From assembly GCA_903843965.1 (NCBI GenBank), contig CAIMRY010000019.1:186001-250000 (forward strand): DNA of 64,000 bases. The letters are read 5' to 3'. The stretch comes from an uncultured delta proteobacterium (lineage in GTDB: Bacteria; Desulfobacterota; Desulfovibrionia; Desulfovibrionales; Desulfovibrionaceae). This document shows positions 33,631 through 41,767 of this stretch, in pieces (within the stretch, counting starts at the first letter, position 1; each line of letters opens with the position of its first letter). A program made the position numbers and the translations under genes. The notes under the pieces were generated by a model, which had not been told where the DNA came from, ran no database searches, and saw only the letters and a list, made by a program, of their open reading frames with translations.

Positions 33631-33996
33631 ATGGCCAAGATTCTCATCGCCGAGGACGACACCCTGTCCCAAAAATTCGTGGCCACCGTGGTGGAGCGCA
33701 TGGGCCACAGCGCCTTTGTGAGCCCCGACGGCCGCCACGCCTGGGAAGCCCTGTGCACCGCGAACCATTTCGACATGCTGATCACCGACATCATGATGCC
33801 GGTCATGGACGGCACGACGCTCATCCGCACCATCCGCCAAGACCCGCGCTTTGCCGCCATGCCCATCGTCATCATGTCCGCCTTCATCGGCGTCAAGGAA
33901 ATCGCCGGCCTGCTCGAAATCGGGGCCACCTGGTTCATGGCCAAGCCCGTTGAGCGCGCCGCCCTTGAGGACTACATCAAACGGGCCATCAAATAG
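33631..33996 (+). CDS. Single-domain response regulator (CheY-like)
   Basis: Protein of 121 aa, only a receiver domain. AEDD (7-10) gives the acidic pocket, Asp53 (LITDIMMP) is the phosphoacceptor, VIMSAFIG holds the switch Ser, and FMAKPVE supplies the conserved Lys. It has no output domain, so it probably acts as a phosphorelay intermediate or binds a partner. ATG 33631 has GAGGGGAG six bases upstream. It lies 27 bp before the hybrid kinase gene on the same strand and is probably co-transcribed with it. Confidence 0.9.
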   Translation: MAKILIAEDDTLSQKFVATVVERMGHSAFVSPDGRHAWEALCTANHFDMLITDIMMPVMDGTTLIRTIRQDPRFAAMPIVIMSAFIGVKEIAGLLEIGATWFMAKPVERAALEDYIKRAIK

Positions 33997-34023
33997 CGCG
34001 GATGGCCCCGTGCGGAGAGCCAC

Positions 34024-37000
34024 ATGCCCATCGACCCGCCAGCGCTCCCGCCCAGGGATCGTGAACGCCCCATTCAGGCGGGCCGCACAACGTCTGGCGG
34101 CTTTCCGGGCATACAGACCATCCTTCTCTGCCTGCTGCTGAGCGGCCTTGCTCCCTGCCCCGGCAGCGCGGCCCAAACCGCCCCGGCGCAGGAGATCCTG
34201 GCCGCCGCCCCGGCCAACATGCCCCCGTTCTTCGTCCCCGCAGCCGACGGCAGCCCTGACGGGTTCGCAGTCGAGCTGCTGCGCCGCGTGGCGGCCCAGG
34301 CCGGGTACAGCCTGCGCATCATCCCCACCACAACCATCGCCGAGGCCGAGCAGCTGCTGCGCCAGGGCAGGGTCCAGGCTGTGCTCGGCCTGGGCATCAG
34401 CCCGGCCAGGGAGCAGGCCTTGGGCTTCACCCGGCCCTTTGAGCTGCTGCCCGTGCACATTTTCTTCCGCGCGGCAGCCCCCCCACTGGAGACCCTGGAT
34501 TCCCTGGCGGGCAAGCGCCTGGCGCTGGTGGCCGGAAGCATCCCCGCTGAACGGCTGCTGGACCGGCCGGAGCTCAGCGTCCAGCTCACCCAGACCCTGG
34601 CCGAGGCCATCTTCGAGGTGCTTTCCGGCCATGCCGACGCCCTGGTCTTCGTCGCCCCGGTCGTGCAGCAGGCCGCCCGCTCCGCCGGGGTGGAGCAGAT
34701 CCTTGACCGCAGCAAACGCCCGCTGTTCGAGGTCGGCCGGGCCTTGGCCGTGGAGCGCGGCAACCCGCAGATGCTGGCCCGGCTGGACTCTGCCCTTGGC
34801 GCGTTCCTCGAAACGCAAGAGTTCCGGGATATCTACCGTACGTGGCACCCCGCGCCGCACGCGCCCCGGTTTCCGCCCGTGGCGCGGTGGACCATGACCG
34901 CGCTGGCCCTGGCCCTCACCATTGCGCTTTTGGCCTGGCGCGCCATCTCCCTCTCGCGCGTCAACCGCAGGCTCAAGCTGGCCGCAAGCGAACGCAAGCA
35001 GGCCGAGGAGGCGCTGCAGGAGCAGAACGACGAAAACCTGACCCTGCTCAACGGCGTTCCGGCCATGATCTTCTACAAAAGCCTGGACAACCGCATCCTG
35101 CGCGCCAATGCGGCCTGGTTCAGGGTCATGGGTCTGGACGAGTCGATCCTCGGGCTGCCGCTTGAGCAGGTCTACCACCGGGAGCTGGCCGAAAAGGTGC
35201 GCCAGGACGACCTGGAGGTCTTTGAAAGCGGCCAGGCCAAGATGAACATCCAGGAGACGATCCAGACGCCGAGCGGGCTGCGCCGCTTCACCACCCACAA
35301 GCTGCCCCGGCGCGACGCCAGGGGCGAGATCACCGGGCTGGTCTGCATCGCCACCGACGTGACCGACCTCTACCAGGCCGAGGCGGCCCTGGCCGAGAGC
35401 GCGGAGGAATTCCGCACCCTGGCCGAGGACTCCCCGGCGCTCATCTGCCGGTTTTTGCCCGGCGGCATCCTGACCTACGTGAACCGCGCCTTCTGCGCCA
35501 CCTTTGGCCGCAGCGCGCAGGAGCTGCTGGGCTCCAGCCTGCTCAAGCTCGTCCCGGCGGAGGAGCGCGCCGCGATTCTCGCGCGCCTCGGCTCCTTCAC
35601 GCCCGCAGCCCCGGTGGCCGTGGCCGAGCAGAAGGTGCTGCTGCCGGACGGCCGCCTGGGCTGGCAGCAGTGGACCGACCGCGCCCTGTTCGATTCGGCG
35701 GGCGGCATCATCGCCTACCAGAGCGTCGGCGTGGACATCACCGCGCTCAAGCAGTCCGAGATCGACCTGACGCGCCTGCACCGGGCCATCGAGCAGACCG
35801 CCGAGGGCGTGCTCATCACCGACAAGGACGGGATCACCACCTACACCAACCCCGCGCTGGAGCGCATGACCGGGCTCTGCGGCGCAGGCCGGGCGCCCGG
35901 CCTGTCCGTGCTGGAGGTGCGGCAAACCGTGCTGGCGCACCAGGATTCCGTGGTCCGCCAGGACGAGGGCGGCGGCTGGCGCGGCACCAGCTCCTTTGCC
36001 CGGCAAAGCGGGCTGAACGTGGAGGTTGAGTTCACCATCTCGGCCATCCGCGACGCTGCGGGCGAGGTCATCAGCTTTGTGGCCGTGTGCCGCGACGTGA
36101 CCGAAAAGCGCCTGCTGGAGCGCCAGCTCTGGCAGGCCCAGAAAATGGAGGCCCTGGGCACCCTGGCCGGGGGCATCGCGCACGACTTCAACAACATCCT
36201 GGCCTCGATCATGGGCTTCACCGAACTGGCCCTGGACGACACCCCGCCGGAAGGCCGGGCCAGAGGCAGCCTGGCGCGCGTGCTCAAGGCCAGCAACCGC
36301 GCCAAGGAGCTGGTGCGCCAGATCCTCACCTTCAGCCGCCGGGCCGACCGCGAGCAGCGCACCCTGATGGCCGACCAGATCATCGGCGAGGCCCTGCGGC
36401 TCATGGAGGCCACCCTGCCCAAAAACATCGAGATCACGGCCCAGGTTCAGGCCCAGGACTGCGCCATCCTGGCCGATCCCTCCCAGATCCACCAGATCAT
36501 GATGAACCTGTGCACCAACGCCGCCCAGGCCATGCGCGAAGGCGGGCGCATGGCCGTGCGCACGCGGCTGGCGCACCTGGGCGAAGACGCCCCGGCCCAG
36601 GCCCGCACCCTGCCCCCGGGCCGGTACCTGCGCCTGACCGTGGAGGACACCGGCGCAGGCATCGCCCCGGACATTCTTGGCCGCATCTTCGATCCCTTCT
36701 TCACCACCAAGGACTCCGGCGAAGGCACCGGGCTCGGCTTGGCCGTGGTCCACGGCATCGTGTGCAGCCTGGGCGGGGCCATCTACGCCGAGAGCGAGCC
36801 AGGCCAGGGGGCGACCTTCACGGTGCTGCTGCCCACTGTTGCGCCCCGCCCCACCCCCGCGCACCACTGCGGTCAGGCCAGCCCGGCCAACCCCAAGGGC
36901 CGCGAACGCATCCTGCTGGTGGACGACGAGGCCGACCTGCTCGACCTGGTGGCCCAGACCCTGGAGCCCCTGGGCTACCAGGTGGCCGCCCACAACCTGC

Positions 37001-37290
37001 CGGAGGACGCGCTGAGGGCCTTTCTGGCCAGCCCCAAATCCTTCGACCTGGTGCTGACCGACCAGAGCATGCCCCGGCTCACAGGCATCCAGTTGGTGAC
37101 GCGCCTGCGCGAGGTGCGCCCGGACCTGCCCATTGTCCTGTGCACGGGCTTAAGCCTGGTCATCCCCCCCGACCGGTTCCAGGCCCTGGGCCAGGCCTGG
37201 CTGCTGCCCAAGCCCTTCTCCACCGGTGAGCTGGCGCGCGTGGTGCGCCAGGCCCTTGCAAGCAACCAGGGGGACGCCCATGCCACCTAG
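34024..37290 (+). CDS. Hybrid histidine kinase with periplasmic solute-binding sensor
   Basis: Protein of 1088 aa. A membrane/signal segment lies near residues 30-50, then a family-3 solute-binding domain (about 55-275; AAPANMPPFF, GFAVELLRRVAAQAGY, LGISPAREQALGFTRPF), a membrane helix near 290-310, and three PAS domains (about 335-700). The kinase core has His720 in AGGIAHDFNNIL, NLCTNAAQAM (N box) and DTGAGI and GTGLGLAVVHGI (G boxes). A C-terminal receiver has acidic DDE and Asp1013 (LVLTDQSMP). It probably senses a small ligand such as an amino acid in the periplasm. The 3' end overlaps the next receiver gene by 11 nt. HisKA/BvgS-like architecture. Confidence 0.93.
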   Translation: MPIDPPALPPRDRERPIQAGRTTSGGFPGIQTILLCLLLSGLAPCPGSAAQTAPAQEILAAAPANMPPFFVPAADGSPDGFAVELLRRVAAQAGYSLRIIPTTTIAEAEQLLRQGRVQAVLGLGISPAREQALGFTRPFELLPVHIFFRAAAPPLETLDSLAGKRLALVAGSIPAERLLDRPELSVQLTQTLAEAIFEVLSGHADALVFVAPVVQQAARSAGVEQILDRSKRPLFEVGRALAVERGNPQMLARLDSALGAFLETQEFRDIYRTWHPAPHAPRFPPVARWTMTALALALTIALLAWRAISLSRVNRRLKLAASERKQAEEALQEQNDENLTLLNGVPAMIFYKSLDNRILRANAAWFRVMGLDESILGLPLEQVYHRELAEKVRQDDLEVFESGQAKMNIQETIQTPSGLRRFTTHKLPRRDARGEITGLVCIATDVTDLYQAEAALAESAEEFRTLAEDSPALICRFLPGGILTYVNRAFCATFGRSAQELLGSSLLKLVPAEERAAILARLGSFTPAAPVAVAEQKVLLPDGRLGWQQWTDRALFDSAGGIIAYQSVGVDITALKQSEIDLTRLHRAIEQTAEGVLITDKDGITTYTNPALERMTGLCGAGRAPGLSVLEVRQTVLAHQDSVVRQDEGGGWRGTSSFARQSGLNVEVEFTISAIRDAAGEVISFVAVCRDVTEKRLLERQLWQAQKMEALGTLAGGIAHDFNNILASIMGFTELALDDTPPEGRARGSLARVLKASNRAKELVRQILTFSRRADREQRTLMADQIIGEALRLMEATLPKNIEITAQVQAQDCAILADPSQIHQIMMNLCTNAAQAMREGGRMAVRTRLAHLGEDAPAQARTLPPGRYLRLTVEDTGAGIAPDILGRIFDPFFTTKDSGEGTGLGLAVVHGIVCSLGGAIYAESEPGQGATFTVLLPTVAPRPTPAHHCGQASPANPKGRERILLVDDEADLLDLVAQTLEPLGYQVAAHNLPEDALRAFLASPKSFDLVLTDQSMPRLTGIQLVTRLREVRPDLPIVLCTGLSLVIPPDRFQALGQAWLLPKPFSTGELARVVRQALASNQGDAHAT

Positions 37291-37651
37291 AATCCTCGTG
37301 GTCGACGACGACCAGGACGTGCGCGACATGCTCTGCCGCACCCTCGCGGCCAGCGGCTACGAGGCCTTTCCGGCCTCGGGCGGGCGGCAGGCCGTGGAGC
37401 GCCTGCAATGCGACCCCCCGGATCTGGTCATCACCGACGTGGTCATGCCCGAGGTGGACGGCTTCGAGGTGCTGCTGAAGCTGCGGTTGTTGGCCCCTGG
37501 CGTGCGCGTGCTGGTCATGTCCGGCGGCGGCCGCGTGGAGCCTGCGGTCATCCTGGACCTGGCCCGCCGCTTGGGCGCGCGCTCGGTCCTGCGCAAGCCT
37601 TTCACCAGGGCCGAAATCCTCCACGCCGTGGAGCGCGCCCTGACTCCATGA
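37280..37651 (+). CDS. Single-domain response regulator
   Basis: Protein of 123 aa. VVDDDQD carries the acidic pocket, Asp53 (VITDVVMPEVDGFEVL) the phosphoacceptor, VLVMSGGG the switch Ser, and VLRKPF the Lys. It overlaps the hybrid kinase 3' end by 11 nt, indicating translational coupling, so the hybrid kinase probably phosphorylates it. No effector domain is present. It is distinct in sequence from the receiver at 33631-33996, giving two separate receivers in one signalling block. Confidence 0.9.
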   Translation: MPPRILVVDDDQDVRDMLCRTLAASGYEAFPASGGRQAVERLQCDPPDLVITDVVMPEVDGFEVLLKLRLLAPGVRVLVMSGGGRVEPAVILDLARRLGARSVLRKPFTRAEILHAVERALTP

Positions 37652-37677
37652 ACAGAAGACCCCACCAAGGAGAGCCC

Positions 37678-38172
37678 ATGCCCACATACCTGACGCCGCT
37701 GACCCTGGCCTTTGTGCACCAGTCCCTGGCCGCCGCCAAGAACCACGTGCGTGCGCAAAGGGCCGCCAAGGACGGCCAACCTGAAGCCGCCCAGGCCCTG
37801 CGCGCCCTGGCCGAGGCCCAGGAGGTGCACGCAAAAAAGGCCCTGACCTTCCTGCGCGGGCAGATCGGCAAAAGTTCCGAGAACCTGGCCCTGGCCCTGC
37901 AAGAGGCCCGGGAGATGGCCGTCAACGCCTTGGGCTGGACCCTGCAGTCCGAGGCCGACGCCGACAAGGCCGCCGGATCGCTTTTGACCCAGATGGCCCG
38001 GGCCGTGCAAAGCCACCTGGCCCTGCCCGGCCTTACCCAGGCGGAGCCCGGGGCGCGCTACTACGTCTGCGTCATCTGCGGGCATATTCATGTGGCTGCC
38101 GAAGGCGAAGCTCCGGCCCGCTGCCCCGTGTGCCACGCCGTGCCGGAAAAGTTCAACGCGGTGCAGGGCTAG
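37678..38172 (+). CDS. Rubrerythrin-like protein
   Basis: Protein of 164 aa. The helical N-terminal part contains ALAEAQEVHAKKALTFL, resembling the ExxH iron-ligand helix of ferritin-like rubrerythrins, and the C terminus is a rubredoxin-like zinc/iron knuckle: YYVCVICGHIHV and ARCPVCHAVPEKF. Rubrerythrins reduce peroxide in anaerobes. The helical domain is short and only some metal ligands are obvious, so the di-iron site may be incomplete. ATG 37678 has AAGGAG five bases upstream. It follows the signalling genes by 26 bp, suggesting a stress output or a sensor partner. Confidence 0.8.
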   Translation: MPTYLTPLTLAFVHQSLAAAKNHVRAQRAAKDGQPEAAQALRALAEAQEVHAKKALTFLRGQIGKSSENLALALQEAREMAVNALGWTLQSEADADKAAGSLLTQMARAVQSHLALPGLTQAEPGARYYVCVICGHIHVAAEGEAPARCPVCHAVPEKFNAVQG

Positions 38173-38177
38173 CAGCC

Positions 38178-39068
38178 GTGCTGGCCGAGGCCGTCAAGTA
38201 CGCGGGCGCGCGCCTGCTGGGCCAGGGCGACCGCCACGGGCACCTGGCCCAGCAGGTGGCCCTGTGGGCGCGGCACAAGCGCCACGCCGCAGCCTGGGCG
38301 CCGCACATGGAGCGTTGCCGGGCCCTGGCCCTGGCGGCTGCCCGCGCCTGCCCGGAAGAGGCGCGGCGCACGGCCCTGGTGCTGGGTTCCGGCCTGCTGT
38401 TGGAGGTGCCCCTGGACGGGCTCTCGGCCCTGTTCGAGCGCGTGGTCCTGGCGGACATGGCCTTTCTGCCCGAGGTCCGCGCCAGGGCCGCCCGCCTGGG
38501 CAACGTGGTCACGCTGGAGGTGGACCTCACCGGTCGGCTGGATCAACTGGATCAACTGGATCGGCTGGACCGGCTGGACCGGCTGGACACGGCCCCGAGC
38601 ATACCGCCGGAAATCGGGACGATCGTGTCGGGCGGACCGGTCGAGTCGGCCGGGCTGGCCGCGCTGGCCGCGCAACTGCCGGGGCTGGATTTCGCCTACT
38701 CGGCGAACCTGCTCTCGCAACTGCCGCTGTTCGCACTGGCCGCGCTGCCCTCCGGCATGGAGGAAGAGCGCCGCGCCCAGTTGGCCGCAGAGCTGGTGCG
38801 CCAACATCTGGACGGGCTGCGCAGCCTGGGCTGCCCGGCCTGCCTGGTCACCGACGTGACCGAGCGCGGCCTGCGCCGGGGCGTTGTCGACTACGAGGCC
38901 GACCTGCTTTTCGGGGTCGACCCCGGCCCAGGCGGCGAGCGCTGGACCTGGCGCATGGCCCCGCGCGGAGAGGCCGTGCCCGGCCTGGATGTCGAACGCG
39001 AGGTGCTCGGCATGATGTTGGTCAACACATTGTCCGGGCCGCACGCGCCCGCCCCGGAAACAACATGA
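38178..39068 (+). CDS. Uncharacterised protein, methyltransferase-like fold, with in-frame minisatellite
   Basis: About 296 aa; no family recognised with confidence. TALVLGSGLLLEVPLDGL, ERVVLADMAFLPEVRARA and VVTLEVDLTG resemble the first three strands of a Rossmann methyltransferase, and LDFAYSANLLSQLPLFAL fits a motif IV region, but the SAM-binding glycines are reduced. Six tandem copies of a 9-bp unit encode LDQLDQLDRLDRLDRLD. GTG 38178 is chosen as the start just after the rubrerythrin-like stop, with a weak ribosome site; an earlier start would overlap that gene. It ends in ATGA overlap with the kinase-like gene. Confidence 0.55.
   Translation: MLAEAVKYAGARLLGQGDRHGHLAQQVALWARHKRHAAAWAPHMERCRALALAAARACPEEARRTALVLGSGLLLEVPLDGLSALFERVVLADMAFLPEVRARAARLGNVVTLEVDLTGRLDQLDQLDRLDRLDRLDTAPSIPPEIGTIVSGGPVESAGLAALAAQLPGLDFAYSANLLSQLPLFALAALPSGMEEERRAQLAAELVRQHLDGLRSLGCPACLVTDVTERGLRRGVVDYEADLLFGVDPGPGGERWTWRMAPRGEAVPGLDVEREVLGMMLVNTLSGPHAPAPETT
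38535..38588 (+). repeat. 9-bp tandem minisatellite, six units, in coding frame
   Basis: Units CGGCTGGAT, CAACTGGAT (x2), CGGCTGGAC (x3), consecutive without gaps. Each unit encodes (R/Q)LD. Copy changes would keep the reading frame. Confidence 0.95.
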
Positions 39069-40483
39069 AGCACGAGGACGAGCCAATGCACACAGCCCAG
39101 CGCCGGGACAAGGAACAGCCACGCCAGCTCCGGCCCCCCCTTCCGCCAGATCCGGCCCAGTGTCTGGAAAACGACCCCGCGCGGCGCGAGGACATGATCC
39201 GGCGCGTGCGGCACAAGCTTGACGAGGCCGACAGCTGCGCCTTCAGCGCGAACCAACTGCGCATGCTCACCGTGTTCTTTGAAATGGCCCAGGAGCTGGA
39301 CTCGCGGCGGGACTTCCTGAGCCTCTGCGTGCAGCTGCCCATGCTCTTCTTCGATCAGGACTGCCGCCTGTACCTGCGCACCGGGCCGACCACCTGGAAG
39401 CTTGCCCGCGCGCTGAGCCTGCCCGCCGCCCTGCCGGAGTTCGAGCCGCCGCCCCACCCGGCCGTGCGCGGGGCGGACTTTTACGCTCCCATCACCTGCC
39501 GCAAGGACACCGGGGAGGTTTTGGGCTTTGACGCGCCGGACAACGTCATGGGCTGGATCGAGGTGGCGGGCGGAGCCGCGCTGTCGCGGCACACGCAACT
39601 GTACTTCGAAACATACGCCGGGCGCATCGGCTTCCAACTGCACACCCGCCTGGCCCGGTCCAAGAACCGCGAACACCTGTCCTTCATCCAGAACCTTGTG
39701 GAGGACATCGGCCACAACGTCATCGTGCCGAACATGATCTTCAAGCTCTTCTTCAACCGCCTGAACGCGTCCATCGGCGCCCTGGCCCGCTGCGTGGCCG
39801 AGGCCCCGGCGGAGACCCCGGCGGACTTCACCGCCAGCCTGAACTTCCTCCAGACGCGGCTGTCCTCCCAGTACGCGGAGATCAGCAGCCACTACGCCCA
39901 GACCAGCCTGTTTCTGGAAACCCTGCTGCGGCGCCGACACTTTCAGGAAGGCCGCTACGTGCTGGAAAAACGCCGCGTGAACCTGCTCAAGCAGGTGGTG
40001 GAGCCCCAGGTGGAGCGCTACCGTCCGCGCCTGGAGGACAGGGGCATCGCCATCGACCTGTCCATGGGCGGCATCCCGGACAAGCCCATCCACCTTATGG
40101 CCGACCTGGGGCTCATCGCCCAGGTCTACGCCAATCTGTTCTCCAACGCCGTAAAGTACACGCGCGCCGTCTTCGGACCAGACGGCGCTCCGCTGAAGTT
40201 CATGGCCTACGGCTGGGACATCCTGCCCGGCCACTTCAGCCAGGCCCGTCCTGGCGTGAAGCTGAACGTCTTCACCACCGGGACCTGGGTGCCCGAACCG
40301 GAGCGCGCGGGGCTGTTCCAGCCGGGCTTCCGCTCCGCGTCCACCCAGCGCGAGCACGGCACCGGGCACGGCCTGGCCTTTGTGCAGCAGGTGGTGGAGC
40401 TGCACGGCGGGCAGGTCGGGTACGAGCCCTCGGAGCTGGGCAACAACTTCTACGTGGTGCTGCCGCTGGAGGAAGAAGAATAG
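39065..40483 (+). CDS. Histidine kinase-like ATPase sensor protein
   Basis: About 472 aa. The C-terminal half is a HATPase: NLFSNAVKYTRAVFG is the N box and HGTGHGLAFVQQVVELHGGQVGY the G2 box. The middle is helical; VEDIGHNVIVPNMIFKLFF offers a possible phosphoacceptor His but does not match the usual HE-x-R-TP motif. The N-terminal 200 residues may form a GAF-like domain (FFDQDCRLYLRTGPTTWKL). No membrane segment is seen, so it is probably cytoplasmic. ATGA overlap with the preceding gene shows coupling. It could phosphorylate the nearby receivers or act as a scaffold. Confidence 0.75.
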   Translation: MKHEDEPMHTAQRRDKEQPRQLRPPLPPDPAQCLENDPARREDMIRRVRHKLDEADSCAFSANQLRMLTVFFEMAQELDSRRDFLSLCVQLPMLFFDQDCRLYLRTGPTTWKLARALSLPAALPEFEPPPHPAVRGADFYAPITCRKDTGEVLGFDAPDNVMGWIEVAGGAALSRHTQLYFETYAGRIGFQLHTRLARSKNREHLSFIQNLVEDIGHNVIVPNMIFKLFFNRLNASIGALARCVAEAPAETPADFTASLNFLQTRLSSQYAEISSHYAQTSLFLETLLRRRHFQEGRYVLEKRRVNLLKQVVEPQVERYRPRLEDRGIAIDLSMGGIPDKPIHLMADLGLIAQVYANLFSNAVKYTRAVFGPDGAPLKFMAYGWDILPGHFSQARPGVKLNVFTTGTWVPEPERAGLFQPGFRSASTQREHGTGHGLAFVQQVVELHGGQVGYEPSELGNNFYVVLPLEEEE

Positions 40484-40549
40484 CGGACGGAAAGGCTGCG
40501 GGCTGCGGCACAGGCCAACCGCGCTGCGGACAGGACCGGCCGTCTGGGC

Positions 40550-40759
40550 CTATTTGAGCGCAAAGCCGCGCAGGGCGAACAGCCCGCCCATGACTTCCAC
40601 CGTCGTATCGCCTTCCGCGAGGGTGCCTTTGTTCTTTTCGTAGATCTTCTGCATGTCGTCGAAAACCCTGCCGAGAATCTTGCTCCAGGAGATTTTCCCC
40701 AGCTCGGGGTGGTGCGGACCGTAGGCGAACTTCGGGAGCACGTACTTCGGGTCGTGCAC
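40550..40759 (-). CDS. Small hypothetical protein
   Basis: Protein of 69 aa from GTG 40759, with GGAG seven bases upstream. The sequence is well mixed and looks protein-like (LPKFAYGPHHPELGKISWSKIL, IYEKNKGTLAEGDTTVEVMGG), with normal codon bias. No cysteine motif, signal or membrane segment. The frame remains open upstream, so the true start could be earlier. It lies 50 bp downstream of a GT2 gene on the same strand. I do not recognise it. Confidence 0.55.
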   Translation of the reverse strand: MHDPKYVLPKFAYGPHHPELGKISWSKILGRVFDDMQKIYEKNKGTLAEGDTTVEVMGGLFALRGFALK

Positions 40760-40809
40760 GATGCAGCTCCGGTTGGCCGCATCAGCATTCCTGGGCCGCG
40801 CCTCCGGAT

Positions 40810-41652
40810 TCAGCGCTGCGCGGCAGAAGATCCAGGCCCGGCCCCGGCCATGTGCGCCCGCGCCCGCCGGACCAGCGCCTTGGACTCCTCCAGCAGGCGG
40901 TTCCAGCTCGTGGGCGCGTGGATGTCCACCTCGCGGCGGGCATGGTCGCGCACGTTCATCAGCACGCGCGGGATGTGGACGAATCTCGCCCCGCCCTCGG
41001 CAAAGCGTTGGAACAGCTCGTGGTCGTGGGCCAAAAGCGCCTCGTCATACAGGCCGAAGCGCCCGTGCAGCGCCGTGCGGTAGAGCTTGGCCACGCCGCA
41101 CAGGTACCAGTCGCCGAAACAGCGCTCAAAGGAGTAGTCAGGCAGGGCGAAGCGCCGCACCCAGCGGCCCGCGTCGTCCACGATGGCCATGTCGGCGTAG
41201 ACGAAATCCGCCCCGGCCTGGAGCACGGCCGCCATTTCCGAGACCATGGACGGCAGGAGCGCGTCGTCGGCGGGGACGTACGTGCAGAACTCGCCCGTGG
41301 CCGCGCCAAAGCCGGTGTTCAGGGCCGGGGCCAGGCCCTTGTTGCGCTCGTGCCGGATGACGCGCAGGCTGCGCCCGGACTGGGGAAAGCGCGGGTGCGC
41401 CACGCGCTCGATAAGGTTGTTCTCGGCGTCGAAATGCGCGGCGTAGGACACCACGTCCTCTTTCAGGGTGCGCTCGAACGCGGCGATGGCCTGGGCCGTG
41501 TGGTCTGTGGAGCCGTCGTCGACCAGGATGATCTCAAGCTCGGGATAGTCCTGGAACCAGATGGAATCCAGGCAGATGGGCAGGTACTGGGCCTGGTTGT
41601 ACACCGGCACCACCAGGGAGACCTTGGGGCAGGGGGCGTTGGGGCGGGTCAC
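40810..41652 (-). CDS. GT2-family glycosyltransferase
   Basis: Protein of 280 aa. VSLVVPVYNQAQYLPICLDSI begins the GT-A fold, IILVDDGSTDHTAQAI supplies the nucleotide-binding DDGS, and CTYVPADDALLPSMV is the DxD-like metal site. HNKGLAPALNTG-like spacing (RNKGLAPALNTGFGAATGE) is typical of GT2. GTG start with AAGGAG six bases upstream. It is the distal gene of the secretion/glycosylation operon and may extend the lipid-linked glycan used by the STT3 protein 2 kb upstream. Confidence 0.88.
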   Translation of the reverse strand: MTRPNAPCPKVSLVVPVYNQAQYLPICLDSIWFQDYPELEIILVDDGSTDHTAQAIAAFERTLKEDVVSYAAHFDAENNLIERVAHPRFPQSGRSLRVIRHERNKGLAPALNTGFGAATGEFCTYVPADDALLPSMVSEMAAVLQAGADFVYADMAIVDDAGRWVRRFALPDYSFERCFGDWYLCGVAKLYRTALHGRFGLYDEALLAHDHELFQRFAEGGARFVHIPRVLMNVRDHARREVDIHAPTSWNRLLEESKALVRRARAHMAGAGPGSSAAQR

Positions 41653-41767
41653 GGCGGTTCTCCTTGGCTGCGGCTGGCCAGGTCCTGTCGGGCTGGCCAG
41701 GCCGGTCGGACATTGACGAACCCGGCCTGCGGCTCATGCGCCTCATCGGACGCCCAGGGCTTTTGGG

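Noticed and set aside
33544-36993. 1149-codon minus-strand frame opposite the hybrid kinase
   Set aside because: The plus strand encodes a complete, well-formed hybrid kinase; the minus translation is a GC-bias shadow with no domain pattern.
38090-39064. Open frame extending the kinase-like gene upstream by 325 codons
   Set aside because: It runs antiparallel in composition to the minisatellite gene in another frame, is Gly/Arg/Ala-rich, and an ATGA junction marks the real start at 39065.
40484-40549. Possible terminator between convergent genes
   Set aside because: Only a 4-bp GGCC self-complementary stem was found and there is no T-run.
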